Origin: Siphonodentalium dalli
Taxonomy: Eukaryota > Mollusca > Scaphopoda > Gadilida > Siphonodentaliidae
Assembly (NCBI GenBank): GCA_032622095.1
Contig: CP136061.1
Location: forward strand, 82,250,324 to 82,314,323
DNA: 64,000 nt
Direction of reading: 5' to 3'
The notes beneath the pieces were generated by a model that did no database searches, had not been told where the DNA came from, and saw only the letters and a list, made by a program, of their open reading frames with translations. Made by a program: the position numbers and the translations under genes. How positions within the stretch are numbered: the stretch's first letter is position 1; the number at the start of each line of letters is the position of its first letter. This document shows positions 20,750 to 33,140 of this stretch, piece after piece.

Positions 20750-22170
20750 TGCTTGTATTGTTTCACATATCAGTGTCGCTTTAACAATGACACCTCTGGA
20801 ACCACACTTTTTGTAATACTGCGAGAAATTCTAGACATAAGATATCCCCATCATTATGATAACATGGAGACACACATAACTAATGAAGTCAAAACAAAGA
20901 GACTTTCTATTCCACTAGCATGAAACCCAGCAATCGTTACGTACTTTATATATCACTCATAAGCTCATATCTCGTATATACTTGCGCGAAACTATCTTTT
21001 ATGTTGCTGTTAAATAAGATAAGATAAGATTCGATTTAATGCAAATTACAACCCAATGGACAGTTGCACATATAATAAATACAATTATATCAACATATAG
21101 AATAATTTAAAATGAGTGACCACGTATGATAGGCCTATAACCTAAAGATGACTTTCTCGTAAATTTACGTCATAAAATATCACGTATACGTGCTAGCTGT
21201 TGTTAGATATATTGTCTCGAATGGCGAAGAAGGACCGCATCATGTCGCATATTTGTCATTTATGAGAAATGAGGGAACGTTCCAATTATATCCTCTACAT
21301 AAGTTTCACGAATACTTTCGTAGGCCTGACATTCTAAGATGAAATTATATTCTCACTCAATCTGTTTTCAGATACAGACAGAACACAATCTTTCTCTCAC
21401 ATATTTTGGGGGCTGTTTGTGCATCAGCAACATTTATAACTTATACAAATTTGAAAAAACTTATAACTTATAAAAATGGTGTGGCCATTTAACTCAGGTA
21501 CAATATATACGCTATAACTCAATACCCAATATACGGAAGGATGTGAGCGTTTCTTACTCATTTTATTTAAATAATCTGACTGATTCTGAAACTGCCTATA
21601 CATCATTAGCTTATGTCAACTTCTGGCCGGCAAGATATGGTACCTCTTGTCGTGGACTCAAGTGGCGCCAGGCATCCTCTTTACTTACACAAGTGGGTCA
21701 TACATACCTGATCAAGCTATACTGCATACACGTATATTTGTTTGTCATGATTTATTGAATTTTCTTTCTGTGGATCATGTTTGTGTTGCTCCATATATCG
21801 GTGTCGCTTTAACAATGGCATCTCTTAAAGCACACAGACAATAAAAACTTTTATGATAGTGTGTGAAAATATAGACATGAGAAATATCTCATTATATAAG
21901 AGACACGTAACTATTTAACTCGCATGAAATCCAATTGTTTCTATTTCCTTATATATCTCATGCATAAGTACATAACTCGTACTAGCCCGTATCTAACTTT
22001 TATTTTACTGTTATGAATGGTACAAGTACAACACCAATACAATTTGGAAAATGTATAACTTTTATATATATATGATTGGGCCTTTAATACGATATGGTAA
22101 AATCGATTCCCAATATAAGGAGGATGTGGGACTTTCTTGCTCATTTTATTTCAACTTTCTGACTGATTCT
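20750..22170. repeat. Diverged direct duplication, about 0.6-1.0 kb spacing
   Basis: ATCAGTGTCGCTTTAACAAT at 20770 recurs at 21800. The following 200 bp align with changes (GACATAAGATATC / GACATGAGAAATATC; CGTATATACTTGCG / CGTACTAGCCCG). ACTCATTTTATTT plus CTGACTGATTCTGAAACTG occur at 21556 and again at 22140. No gene is evident; short frames here are not supported. Confidence 0.6.
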
Positions 22171-23199
22171 GAAACTGGTGAAAGCTGATATTGATGTTCG
22201 GAGAGCACCCATCGACATATGTATTGACCATGGACTGAAACAAGTGCAGATAAACCCATCAAGAGAAGAAAAAGGCCATGACGTCGTACTGGCAAACAAC
22301 CCCACCTTTATTAAAACTACAAGCACGACACCGGTGATATATGATCGTGACTTGTATTCGTTGATTGAACATTAAAAACCAAGACGAAATCACGCATCAT
22401 CCGAGCAAGGAGATTCACACCCTTGCATAACTTCAGCGGCAGTTATCAACAGACAACTGGAATCGATTAAATTGTCAATAGGAACTATGGAGTCCACCGG
22501 CACGAATGCGCCGAGCATTCCGACAAGAAAATCAAAATGTCACAATGAAATCCATTGACGAAATTGCCACGATAGCATTCCAACTAGACAACAAATTCAA
22601 AATGACATTATGCAGTCCATGGACGGAAATGTCCATAGCATTCCATCTAGATAAGACAATCAAATTCCGTGGATGAACAGGAAGCTTTAAAACAACCTTA
22701 ATAAATAATATTGCCACTTATAAAAAAACATTCTAGGGCAATGACAAGTGGGATAAAGATAAACAAATCCATAAAGCAGCTAAGAGAGCATTATGACAGG
22801 CAGAATGGGACAGCCTAAATAAGATCATGATCAATGGAAACGAGAAAAAAAGAGCTGCAAACCATTCTGGACTTACATGAAAGCAAAGAACGAACAAGGG
22901 AAACCTCGATACTGCAAATTTGAAGAACAAGGGAAAGTTGTAGTGAACGATTTTGTTGGAAAGGCGCGGATCATGGTCTAGCAGTTTCGGTCATTGTTCT
23001 CAATATAACATCATGATGAAATCATACCACCAACAAATACGGACACCAGAAGCATAACATAACTGGATATACATGTAGTATAGAGGTTGGTGTAACGAAA
23101 CTGCTGGCAGACGTAAAGCGAAGACAAGCTTCCAGACCGGGTTACATATCGACATCGGGCTGAAAACACGAGAACATAACATCGCACTATGACTTTTTA
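22171..23199 (+). pseudogene. Degenerate LINE (non-LTR retrotransposon) fragment
   Basis: The + strand encodes, in broken frames, HGLKQVQINPSREEKGHDVV, then NNPTFIKTTSTTPVIYDRD. These match the end of a LINE apurinic endonuclease domain, where an SDHD-type motif would follow; here it reads YDRD. Further on are KDKQIHKAAKRAL, KPFWTYMKAKNEQGKP, EEQGKVVVNDFVGKA and GVTKLLADVKRRQASRPGYI, the linker and start of the reverse transcriptase region (GVxKLLxxLxxxKASGPD-like). Multiple stops and frameshifts are present. The fragment is cut at 23199 by a Harbinger-like element. Clade not determined (RTE, CR1 and Jockey-like all possible). Confidence 0.7.
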
Positions 23200-24461
23200 G
23201 GGTACGTTCATACGCTGGCAATATTGCACTGCAAATTGCAAAAATGCCAGCTGCAAAATTGCCAAAACGGATTAATTTCTGCCCGCTGTCAACAAATCAG
23301 TGTTAGTAGTGATCAGTGAACGACAGCCGTTTTGCGTGATTGATGAGCTGTTTGCAATATATCAGAACACGGTGCGTGTTGGTATTCTTAGGCCAGTCAA
23401 AATAATGTCACTTGACATGTTGGAATGTGATATCGCCACGGCCAGCTCTCTCGGTGGGATGCTGCTCATATATGAGTACAATAAACGTCACCTAGACAGG
23501 AGATGGTGCGTCCGCACTTGGCTCAACGAAGATAACCGACGATTTCAAATCTTCTCGGATATCATCCCAAACTCCAAACTTGTCATTCCAATAATTTTAG
23601 TCACATACTCGTTGGTCTTCATGTTAAGCAAAACAATAAGTTAAGAAAAACGGGGGAGGGGACGTGGTGCTGATGTTAAACAAAACAAAGAAATCAAATA
23701 AATAGTAATACAAGTTAATCAAAAGCACACAATATATTGTTATTCAAATGGCATGAATAATAATATTGGCCCATATATGCTTTACCAATGCCAAAGACTA
23801 AAATCCCATTATTCCTACTGTTAGACCCCACCCCACCACCACGACGACACAACCAGTCACCTTTAAACCACTACAATTACATCGATATCGCAGTCTTGGT
23901 AGATGGTGTTGGCACGTATTCGAACCCCAGCTTGATCTGAATTGAGTGATATCTCAATGTGCCATTCTGATCGATACATGACCATTTCGATAACAATTGA
24001 GAATTTGTACACTGAAGTAAGCACATTTGAAGCAATGCATGGATACTCATAGTGAGTCCTGCCACCACCTCCCCAATAGCTCCCACATTTATGACTCGGG
24101 AAGCATCACTTTTGGTACTATTTGTATCACGCCATATCATCATATCCTCATATAACGGAGATCCACATGTATAATTATGTGTGCATGAGAATCACAGAGA
24201 ACACACTCGATCCCATTCGATCGTATCAAGGACGGTACAGACACAATCAATTATTGTTGGTGGCCTTGTGTTGTGGCCACCGGCAGAGAGGTATACACCC
24301 GTTATCATATAACACCGTTGATTGTTGGTGACCAGCCACGACACAGCGCGAGCTCGTCTGTAGCTGGCAAAAATGCCAGCTAACAAAACAAAACAAAACA
24401 ACCTTTGCAGCTGGCATTTTTGCAGTTTGCAGTGCAATATTGCCAGCGTATGAACGTACCC
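23200..24461. mobile_element. PIF/Harbinger-like non-autonomous transposon
   Basis: Inverted repeats of about 58 bp begin GGGTACGTTCATACGCTGGC at both ends and include TGCAAAAATGCCAGCTGCAAA. The 3-bp flanks are TTA on the left and TAA on the right; Harbinger duplicates TWA, so the target duplication would be imperfect. An internal frame resembles the start of a Harbinger nuclease. At 1.26 kb it is too short to encode the whole transposase. It lies within a LINE relic. Confidence 0.75.
23300..23644 (+). pseudogene. Harbinger-type nuclease N-terminal fragment
   Basis: This open frame contains HLDRRWCVRTWLNEDNRRFQ, matching the RRWWVRPW-type motif close to the N terminus of PIF/Harbinger DDE nucleases. 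The frame ends after 114 codons and no DDE catalytic core follows before the right inverted repeat, so it is a truncated remnant carried by a deleted element. The terminal repeats of the host element support the same assignment. Confidence 0.65.
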
Positions 24462-24479
24462 TAACCGACCATAATTAAG

Positions 24480-24945
24480 ACATCAAAATCAACAAGAAAA
24501 CTAAGATGCATGCATCAGATCGCCCGTGAAGTATTTATCATAGAATTCTTGTAGCTATCGATTATACATTTTGGAATATCTGTCTGTATGTATGTGTGTA
24601 TGAATGCATGTATGTATGTGTGTTATAGACTCGCACACTGCTCGACCGATACGACTCGGATTTGGTATTTAACGTGTCAACCTGACCTCGCTCATAGGCA
24701 TGTTTCTGGACCTTGACCGATCCGACTAAAATGTGTGTGTAGGACTACTTCGATCCCGGGAGCAATATGGACGGGTCCAATTTCACGTGCGACCATGTCA
24801 TCGAACGTGTTGATATAGGTATGTTTCTGGACCAATTGAAAAATAGTTTGTCCAGATGCTGTATATACCGGGTACTGCCCAGATGAAGGCGATTACAAAG
24901 AAATCCCTAAATAGCCCGAACGAAGTCGAGTACATCAGCTAGTCT
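24480..24945. mobile_element. Possible Helitron 3' end
   Basis: The stretch ends AGCCCGAACGAAGTCGAG then TACATCAGCTAGT. A short hairpin-like segment followed by CTAGT is typical of Helitron termini in several invertebrates. The stem is imperfect and no Rep/helicase is seen, so this is tentative. Diverged sequences with related 'gaccttgacc' text recur to 25940. Confidence 0.3.
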
Positions 24946-24966
24946 ACTGTATAATTTGAGAACTCC

Positions 24967-24967
24967 G

Positions 24968-25008
<41 letters not shown>

Positions 25009-25122
25009 ATGTGTGTGAGGGAGGGTGTGTGTGTGTGTGTGTGTGAGGGAGGGTGTGTGTGTGTGTGTGTGTGTGTGATGGAGGGTGTGTGTGTGAGGGT
25101 GTGTGTGTGTGTGTGTGTGGGT
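24967..25122. repeat. TA and TG microsatellite tract
   Basis: A (TA)n run of about 25 bp passes into (TG)n blocks interrupted by GAGGGAGGG. Open frames read from this tract (His-Thr repeats) are artefacts. Confidence 0.95.
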
Positions 25123-26190
25123 AATTCATAGAATCGAAAACGGCTGGTCGGATCGAGCTCAAATTTCCTATCTAAGGGTAAACACCCACGGGAATGGTCA
25201 ACGTCGCGTTTTGGACAAGCTCTGAGCACTCAATCTCCACTCATAATCATCAAAAGCATCGCAAACGGCACATCGGGGGTTAAGGAGGCGCGATCTTTAT
25301 ATTGACCATATTTGGAGTTGTTAACCGACTAACGCTCTTTATTGTCATCGGCGTTGCTAAACGCTCGCATGTGCCTACGAAACTACGGATGAAAAACGCG
25401 AAATGCATTTATCTTGATTAAAAAGGCAGAATTAACTCATCGGAAAACAAAACATGCGTGTTGTGTGATTCTTATGTCTGTCGTTCCTAGGAACGGGGGA
25501 AATTTTCATCGGGTCAGTTTTTCCGCCCGATGTACCTTAAATCATACCTCTTTTAGGGACGGATACTGCGTGTTGTGTGATTCTTATGTCTTCAACACCT
25601 TGAAACGGGTACCCACAAATTATATATATATGTGTGTCCTTTATAGACTCGAACCGATTGAGCTCAAACTTGCTACCTACGGGAAGTGTCATAGACGGGT
25701 TAAATTGTGACCCCGACCTGACCTTGACCTTGAAAATGATCAATTCAAGGTCAAAATCTGGAAAAATGCACAATTAACTCATGTTATAAACAAAAAAATT
25801 ATATTAACTCATTGAAAAACAAAATATTAAATTAAAAAATTAATTATAAAAATTAACTAAAAAAAATAATAAAATGTTTTAAAAATTGTCATGTTTCTGA
25901 CAAACGCCGCCAGTTGGGGGCTAACCTGCTAGTATTATCTATTTCTAGATTTAGTTACTAACTTTATACCTGTATATTGTACAAAGAAATGTTTGACAAA
26001 TGTATATATATCAATATTACCATAAGGGTCATTAAAAATTAGATACGACGAAAAAAATTTTTGAAGGGTGCATGTGATTGTGAGGAATAATAGGATCATA
26101 GGTAAATTTAATCCATGAACGCTTGTTAATTTTCATTGGACTACATGTATCAGGTAAATTTTTATATTTCAAATGATGACAGGAATGTGG
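25123..26190. other. No gene recognised
   Basis: It contains AGGTCA-type dispersed repeat text near 25700 and an A-rich low-complexity stretch at 25785-25885. A Helitron-like CTAGT ending near 25930 is not supported by a hairpin. Confidence 0.4.
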
Positions 26191-26199
26191 AAAGTTGAA

Positions 26200-26870
26200 C
26201 TACCCAAGTAATACTGGCTATACGCACGAAGAGATATACATGTATATAAAAAGCAAAATAGAAGATGGCTGCTGGCGACCATGTTTTCCAAAAAAATTCA
26301 AATCATTCGATAGCGCCCATCTAGTGTTCACCCCGAAGATCAATATGAAGTTTGGTGACTATCAGATGAGGGATGTGGTCTGTAGAGGTGCTAAAGAAAA
26401 GAATTCAGTCATACAAAGAGTAAGATACAAAATTGCTGTCTGTGGTCATGTTTTTAACGAAATTCGGAAGAAAGAAAAAATAGATCACTCTCATCCTGGT
26501 TATCCAGAAGATCAGTGTGGAATCTGGTGGCGATCGGACAATGTATGTCGTCTGTAGGATCAACCAAATTATTTAGCCATAAAAATAGTAAAACTCAAGA
26601 TCACCGCTGGCAGTGATGTTTTCACAAGGAAATTTTGAGAAAAAAATATGGCTCCCATCTAGTGGTGACCCAAAATATCCACATGAGAAACAGTTCTCCA
26701 ATAAATGCTGGCTGCAGGGTGCGCGAATTGATTCAAATTTGAAATTTGGCAGTGTGTACTGCTGGTGGCCATGTTTCCCCCGCAACTTTGATAGACTAAT
26801 GAACAAAACCACTGAATCCGTTGAATCAATATACATATACACATATATATATATATATATATATGCATTG
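26200..26870. repeat. Dispersed repeat, three diverged units of about 150-250 bp
   Basis: Units share GGC-GACCATGTTTTCC-like, CCCATCTAGTG and ATTTGAAATTTGG-type blocks. The 120-codon frame at 26195-26557 spans two units and is not treated as a gene. A (TA)n run lies at 26841-26863. Confidence 0.5.
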
Positions 26871-26934
26871 TTATCCACTCTACTGGTATATAAAGGTACT
26901 GAAAATAACTATATTATACTAGTATACACAAAAT

Positions 26935-27070
26935 AAACTATATATTATGGCAATGGGTTCTAATATCAGAACATAACAGCTGAGAACTTGGTGTGGGGTC
27001 TCAAACTATATATTATGGCAATGGGTTCTAATATCAGAACATAACAGCTGAGAACTTGGTGTGGGGTCTC
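26935..27070. repeat. Perfect 68-bp tandem duplication, two copies
   Basis: The block starting AAACTATATATTATGGCAAT and ending GTGTGGGGTCTC occurs at 26935-27002 and again, apparently without change, at 27003-27070, indicating a recent duplication. Confidence 0.95.
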
Positions 27071-27222
27071 AAGAATATCTACTCCTCCACGTTAGAAACA
27101 TGCCATTAAATAGCATAAGTATAATCTAGCTCGAAGACAGAAGTGATCCATCAAACCGCTCTTAATTCAACCAGGTCATCACACCCCATGTATGGTCGAT
27201 CACATGATGATCTAGGTGGAAT

Positions 27223-28402
27223 GGGGCTTCTCAAAGTACCACCGGTATCACACATGCCGGTACCGGTATTGATACTTTGCTAGTTCCGTGGTTCCTGTGC
27301 CGGTACTGTCAAGCCATGTTATAGTTCTAGGAATATCTAGAGGTAATACAGTGCTGAAAATCACAAGCCACGAACTCTATTATTAACATGAACAAATGGT
27401 AATTTGATATCAGAATAAAGAAACTATTTCGGGATATTATATACCATTTTGGAATATACTAACAAACTTTCCCGTAGAGTTTAGTGATGCGCAAATGACA
27501 ACATAGACAATTCAATCAACCAAATTAGAACTATTCGTGGCACACGTTTTGTGGTTTTAATTTATTGTTCTTCTGTGTGTGATACACTGATAGAAAGTAA
27601 CGCGACACACGTCGGTGGTTTTCACTTCACAATATTAAATCAGATTAAATGTATTTGCAAAGTCGCGCGGTCGGCCATTTTGAATCTAAACAATAATGAG
27701 TCAAGTTAGGCAACAATTTCTCTCCACGAGTTCCTATACCAAATATGAACTATCATGTCTATTCAGCAAATTACATGTACATTGTGCACGGTTCGTCGAT
27801 ATTCGTTTCCGATTTTATTATATAACTGGAGGTTCCATGAGACCCATTTAAATTCAAAATGGTCTACCTTATATATGCAAACTGATACGACATGTGAACG
27901 GGTGCGTGCGTATATATGTGATTAATCAAAACGTATGGGCCATACTTGTGGGTGATGTCGTTGGTGAATAAATGATAAGAAATTGTAACTGGGTTTAGTG
28001 TATAATTGCCACAACTGGGCAAAAATAAAGGCAAAACATAAGTTGCAATAACAAGTTCCCAACACAAAATAATCTTTGAAAATTAAAACAATATCACAAG
28101 GCCGTGCTTTCAAAGAATTGGAATTCAACCATTGAAGAGTTATAATAGACACATAAAAACCAGGAACCACCCTTCCGTGACCGACCTCTCACGCCATGAA
28201 TACAATCACGATCGATGTGCATCGCGTGTAGTTTAAAGAGCGAAACTTGATACTACTGTATTTTGCCAGACAGCCTGCTGATCTAAGAACGTGCACATAT
28301 GCAACCACAGTACCGAGTACCGGCGGTTCTGCACACCAGCACCGTTACCGCAACAAATACCCGAGTACGCGGTACCGGTACTGCGTACCGTTGAGAAGCC
28401 TG
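27223..28402. mobile_element. Non-autonomous hAT-like element with 8-bp target duplication
   Basis: GGTGGAAT flanks both sides (27215-27222 and 28403-28410), the 8-bp duplication expected for hAT. Ends are inverted: GGGGCTTCTCAA on the left and, reversed, CAGGCTTCTCAA on the right, followed by subterminal GGTACCGGTA-rich repeats on both sides. No transposase is visible in the 1180 bp; open frames inside are short and featureless. Confidence 0.85.
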
Positions 28403-28410
28403 GGTGGAAT

Positions 28411-29720
28411 TGTTGTATAAAAAACAGCACTACATGTAAATATAAAATAAAACAGTGCTACATCTTATTACAGATTATTTCCACATATAATCAGTGACTA
28501 CAGGCAGTCTAACAAAATAAAGTTTCAGTGACACTCGATCCGAAGAGGGGGATAACTTCATCTGTTACAGCCAATGGAGCGATTATGAATCTGGAAAGCT
28601 GAAATATCTAAGTAATACTAGATATGGACATGACGAGTATAGTGTGTTTCTGAACGAAAAAATTGAATAAAATCAACACATTTGTAAATTTAAAAACAGA
28701 TCAAACGTTATTGTATTCCATGTCCCAGCCCGGACATATACACCAAATTTCAATAATATTCATTGAGAAACAACGGACCAAACGCCATATAACACCCCGT
28801 ATACATCTTTTATTCCGAGCCGGCCTTTTATTCCGAGTTGGCACACGTCGATTGGGGCGAGTTAGCCCTGGGGCGAGTACGCCGATTCCGGCATCTTCTC
28901 GATTTGCAGCAGGTATACATATGTACGTTTACGCTGGTTTACGCGTAATTTAATTTACAAAGTTCCCCAATTAGTATCGTAAATAGAGCGACAGTATTTG
29001 ACAGAGACTGCCTCTGTTATTGATTAGCATGTTGTTATAATTAAAAAACGACAAATGCACATGCCGTTCAAACGTAGTAGTCTATTTTCCCCATGTTAAA
29101 CGACATCCGCAAATAACAAATAACGCTAACCTACTGCAAATGTTTTACACGACAACTGTTAACATATTTGGGCTGAATTCATCTGATGTGGTATGATTCC
29201 TCAAAATAAACAACAAACCATCGTTACTTGGAAATGTAGTTTGGAAATGTAGTTTGGGCTAACATTTACACAAATCCTCCAGCTCCTCTATCCGACACAC
29301 ACGTCAGATGAAAAACAGCCATTAGATAACCGCCCAAATTGAGCGAAACAAGGATCAACAGGAGCGACTGGCTCAAAGCAATCATAGCTCCGGCATAAAA
29401 GTGAAGTGCATCAGGATAATACATATAGACCGGTCTCGCTTATACCTGTGTGTGTTGCAAGATCCGACAGCAAATAATGTGAACAGAAGAGGATTCCATG
29501 CTCCCTCTATTTTCAACGAAACAACGCCAATCATCACAGTCCCATCACATGCGTGTATACGTCCTCTAGGATCCTGCACCAAATCGACATACATGTATAT
29601 GCAGATAGTTAACTGGATGTGATTAACACTTTCATAGTACTGATAGTGGTCTCATTACTAAATACTCGTTGCCGAAACTCTGTAGTTTCCATATGAAATG
29701 TTTAGATAATAGTTCAACAA
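28411..29720. other. No gene recognised
   Basis: Intronic. A repeat also present near 19058 and 58960 begins at about 29655. Short open frames (28663-28953, 29382-29622) overlap each other on opposite strands and carry no motif. Confidence 0.4.
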
Positions 29721-29724
29721 ACGT

Positions 29725-30395
29725 TTGTTGAGGTTATGATCTTATGGGAAGCCAAATTGACATTTAATAAATAATTGAGCTTAAGTGCAATAAGGAATGT
29801 CTAATTTCGCTTAAGCGCAATACGGGAATCTTTAATTGCGCTTAAGCACAACACGGAATAGCTAATTGCACTTAAGCGACATAAGGAATCTCTTATTGCG
29901 TTTAAGCACAATAAGAATTATTCTTATTGCGCTTAAGCGCAACAAGGAATATTCTTATTGCGCTTAAGGGCAATAAGGAATATTCTTAATGCGCTTAAGT
30001 GCAATAAGAGCTAATTGCGCTTAAGCGCAATAAGAAATAGTCCTTATTACTCTTAAGCGCAATTAGCCATATTACATAAACTCTCTATAATACAAATGGT
30101 GTTGTCCATGGTACAATGGGTGGAGCAAACATAGGATAATTATTCTATTTGTAGAGGGATGATCTCATGAGGGAGATATTAATTGGGCTTAAGTGCAATA
30201 AGAATGTAATTGCGCTTAAGTGCAATAAGGACTGTCTTATTAAGCGCAATAAGGAATCCCTTATTGCGCTTAAAGGGAAGATATAATTGCGCTTAAGTGC
30301 AATAAGCAATTAGAGATTCCATATTGCACTTAAGCGCAATTATCTATTAAATGTCAATATGGCTTCCCATATGATCTAATTATTTCCCAACAAAT
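29725..30395. mobile_element. Inverted-repeat element with palindromic minisatellite core
   Basis: Flanking arms of about 60 bp are inverted: TATGGGAAGCCAAATTGACA with TTTAATAAATAATT on the left matches the reverse of ATTAAATGTCAATATGGCTT with CCCATATGATC on the right. Between them are about 16 copies of a unit of about 24 bp based on the 16-bp palindrome TTGCGCTTAAGCGCAA followed by TAAGGAAT. A 120-bp spacer (30060-30178) splits the array in two. No target duplication was identified. Confidence 0.8.
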
Positions 30396-30483
30396 ATGGC
30401 TCATTCTGTACCTAGTATGAATCATCTGCTTATTTTGTCCTGAAGAATTCTAGATGAATAATAGACCATTCCAATATATAGAG

Positions 30484-30637
30484 GATATCTAGTGGTTTTG
30501 AGTGGATACCGAAAATATGTCATGAGTGAGCGAGACAAATGTTTATTTTCGCGAGCGGCTTGCCGCGAGCGAAAATAAACATTTGTCTCGGTCATGAATG
30601 ATATATTTTTCGGTATCCACTCAAAAAACACTAGATA
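30484..30637. repeat. Hairpin with 75-bp arms
   Basis: ATATCTAGTGGTTTTGAGTG through GACAAATGTTTATTTTCGCG is mirrored by CGAAAATAAACATTTGTCTC through CACTAGATAT with a 4-bp turn (CTTG region). Only a few mismatches. The transcript would form a long stem; likely a small inverted-repeat element. Confidence 0.9.
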
Positions 30638-30639
30638 TT

Positions 30640-31740
30640 CTTTTTATTATACGCATTTCCAAAGAAATTCACTATTTACGACGATAAATGATCTCGCAAT
30701 CGTCTTCAATCGATGCATCATTTTTGAAGCAATCAGCTGATCGCTGCCTGTTCACATAATGCTACTTCATCATCCGTAGAATATAAAAATATAGTTCCCT
30801 TATTCTTCCCTTCATCCCCCCTAAATATGTCGAATTTCAACATAAAATAGATTTAAATTATAACTCTAATAATATCAGTGAATATAATATACTTTAGAAT
30901 ATCACAATGGGTTTTTTCACTTTGTCCTTCTTCAACACAAACTAAGAATGAGAAATTAAACCAGAAAAAGTACATCAGGAAGCACCGGCTCGAAATCGTA
31001 AACACGTGTCAATAAATTCAATGGCTGTGGCTTTCAATGACTGAATACGTTTGAAACGCTTTGGATTTGTATTGAGGATCATTTCATTTGTAACGTTATG
31101 ATTCTGAGAAGCCTGGAAATAAACATTAACGGCTTTAAATATTCCGGTAGCGCATTGGTACACGCAAGTGAATCGGTCGCACGCGCGAGCTAGTGTGAAA
31201 GTATATTCTTCTATATCCCCTTTTGGGTGATATCGATGTTTATCTAAACGCGTTTTTTTCTATAATTCACCGTTGAGCGTATAATAAAACTGTGTATATT
31301 ATTTTGTCAATTGTTACCAGATTACCACGCATGACACACACGTGGCATCTATTTCGCTCGTGCACTTTCCCGAAAGCATTTGTATCTAATACTAGTACCC
31401 AGCTTTTTAAACCGACGATGATGACTCATTTAGTGGAGTCGCTTAACGAAAAATCGTTCACTTTTGGATTAAAGCATGAAACATTCAGGGTTGGTTGGGT
31501 ATGTGGTGGTCTACATCAACCAGTTAGCTGGTTCCAGGATTTTGGTGACCCCTTGACCTTCAAATTGACCTTGACATTTCGAAAATTGGAGATTTAGGGG
31601 TATCTATTTTGTATCAAATATGATGGCTATATTAAAGGATATATAGACATTGGAGATTGTTGAGACGATACCATGGATGCCCGCCTTTGTATCTACATTC
31701 AATTTGTCTACGATAATCTAAAATGGCCGCCATACGCCAT
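30640..31740. other. No gene recognised
   Basis: Intronic sequence. Short frames on both strands (for example 30975-31163, 31292-31597) carry no recognisable motif; the second contains AGGTCA-like repeat text. Confidence 0.4.
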
Positions 31741-32390
31741 AATGGACACCAAAATTACAAAATTAGACGTTTTTCACTAATATATTTCAAATCAGTTCCT
31801 GCTTTTTTGAACTGTTTTAGAATTGCAGCTTTTTTTGTACTGGCCATGTTAACTGACCATTGGAGCAATGAAATATGCCATTCATGGGCTCCCTGCCACA
31901 TTCGATCCCTTAACAATTCGATTTTACAGAAAGCGGTATAAAAATTCACTAAAAATCACCATTGGAATTCTAGTCATATTTCGTCAATTGTACCCAAATT
32001 GTTAATTTGGCCCAAAATGGCTGCCAAAATGACAGCCAAACTATGGAAAAAATGTTAATATTGCCCCAGCGAGTCATGCAACCGCATACCAGTTGTGGTT
32101 GATCAAAAATGACTATTCTGTCTTATAGATATTGAATACTATCTTTGATGCACCTTGGTTAATTGTTACTAATTTAAAAACTGCCATTGCCAGAATTAGG
32201 GATTTTTTCTATCACAAACTTGACATTAAAATCGGCAAAAATTCACCTTTCAGGTAAAGTCAATTTTCTCAAGTAAAATTGTATCGAAGGTGTTTATTGT
32301 CTTGATCTGTCTTAAATGGGTCACACTTATCTGTTTTTGGACAAAATTACTCCAGATGATGACAATTTACTCCAAATTTGGTAAAAAACT

Positions 32391-33140
32391 GATTTTACAT
32401 ATATGTCCTGAATATTATTCTCTGATGTTCCGAAAAGGTAGCAAACTGTGCCTCACTGTATTAACAATGTTACTTATAATGCATGCCAAATAATTATAAA
32501 GGCTGCAGTACGGAATTTTGCCAAGAACTATGTTTTTTTGTACGGAAATGGACATAACTTTGAAACTGAACTGAAAGGGGCATTATTATGAGGCCACGAC
32601 AATAACATTGTGGCTCATTGGTATCGAAAGGACTAATGTCAGGAAAACCGTTTCCCCCATTGTGCATATATATAAACCACCATCAGGACGTAGAACTCTC
32701 TGACATTACCTCTATATCGATTAACATGTTCCTGAGTTATTGTGTAAAGCGATACCCACCCAAATGATTTTACATATATGTCCTGAATATTATTCTCTGA
32801 TGTTCCGAAAAGGTAGCAAACTGTGCCTCACTGTATTAACAATGTTACTTATAATGCATGCCAAATTAATTATAAAGGCTGCAGTACGGAATTTTGCAAA
32901 GACTATGTTTTTTTGTACGGAAATGGACATAACTTTGAAACTGAACTGAAAGGGGCATTATTATGAGGCCACGACAATAAAATTGTGGCTCATTGGTATC
33001 GAAAGGACTGATGTCAGGAAAACCATTTCCCCCATTGTACATATATATAAACCACCATCAGGACGTAGAACTCTCTGACATTACCTCTATATCGATTAAC
33101 ATGTTCCTGAGTTATTGTGTAAAGCGATACCCACCCAAAC
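32391..33140. repeat. Tandem duplication, 375 bp x 2
   Basis: GATTTTACATATATGTCCTG through GCGATACCCACCCAAA occurs at 32391-32765 and 32766-33140 with only a handful of differences (for example AACATTGTGG versus AAATTGTGG). Predicted short frames are duplicated too and are not genes. Confidence 0.95.

Noticed and set aside
24939-25229. His/Thr-rich minus-strand frames
   Set aside because: They are translations of a TG/TA microsatellite.
26195-26557. A 120-codon + strand frame
   Set aside because: It spans two units of a dispersed non-coding repeat and has no recognisable domain.
29774-30350. CRISPR-like appearance of regular repeats
   Set aside because: Units are adjacent palindromes with no unique spacers, no cas genes, and the genome is animal-like.
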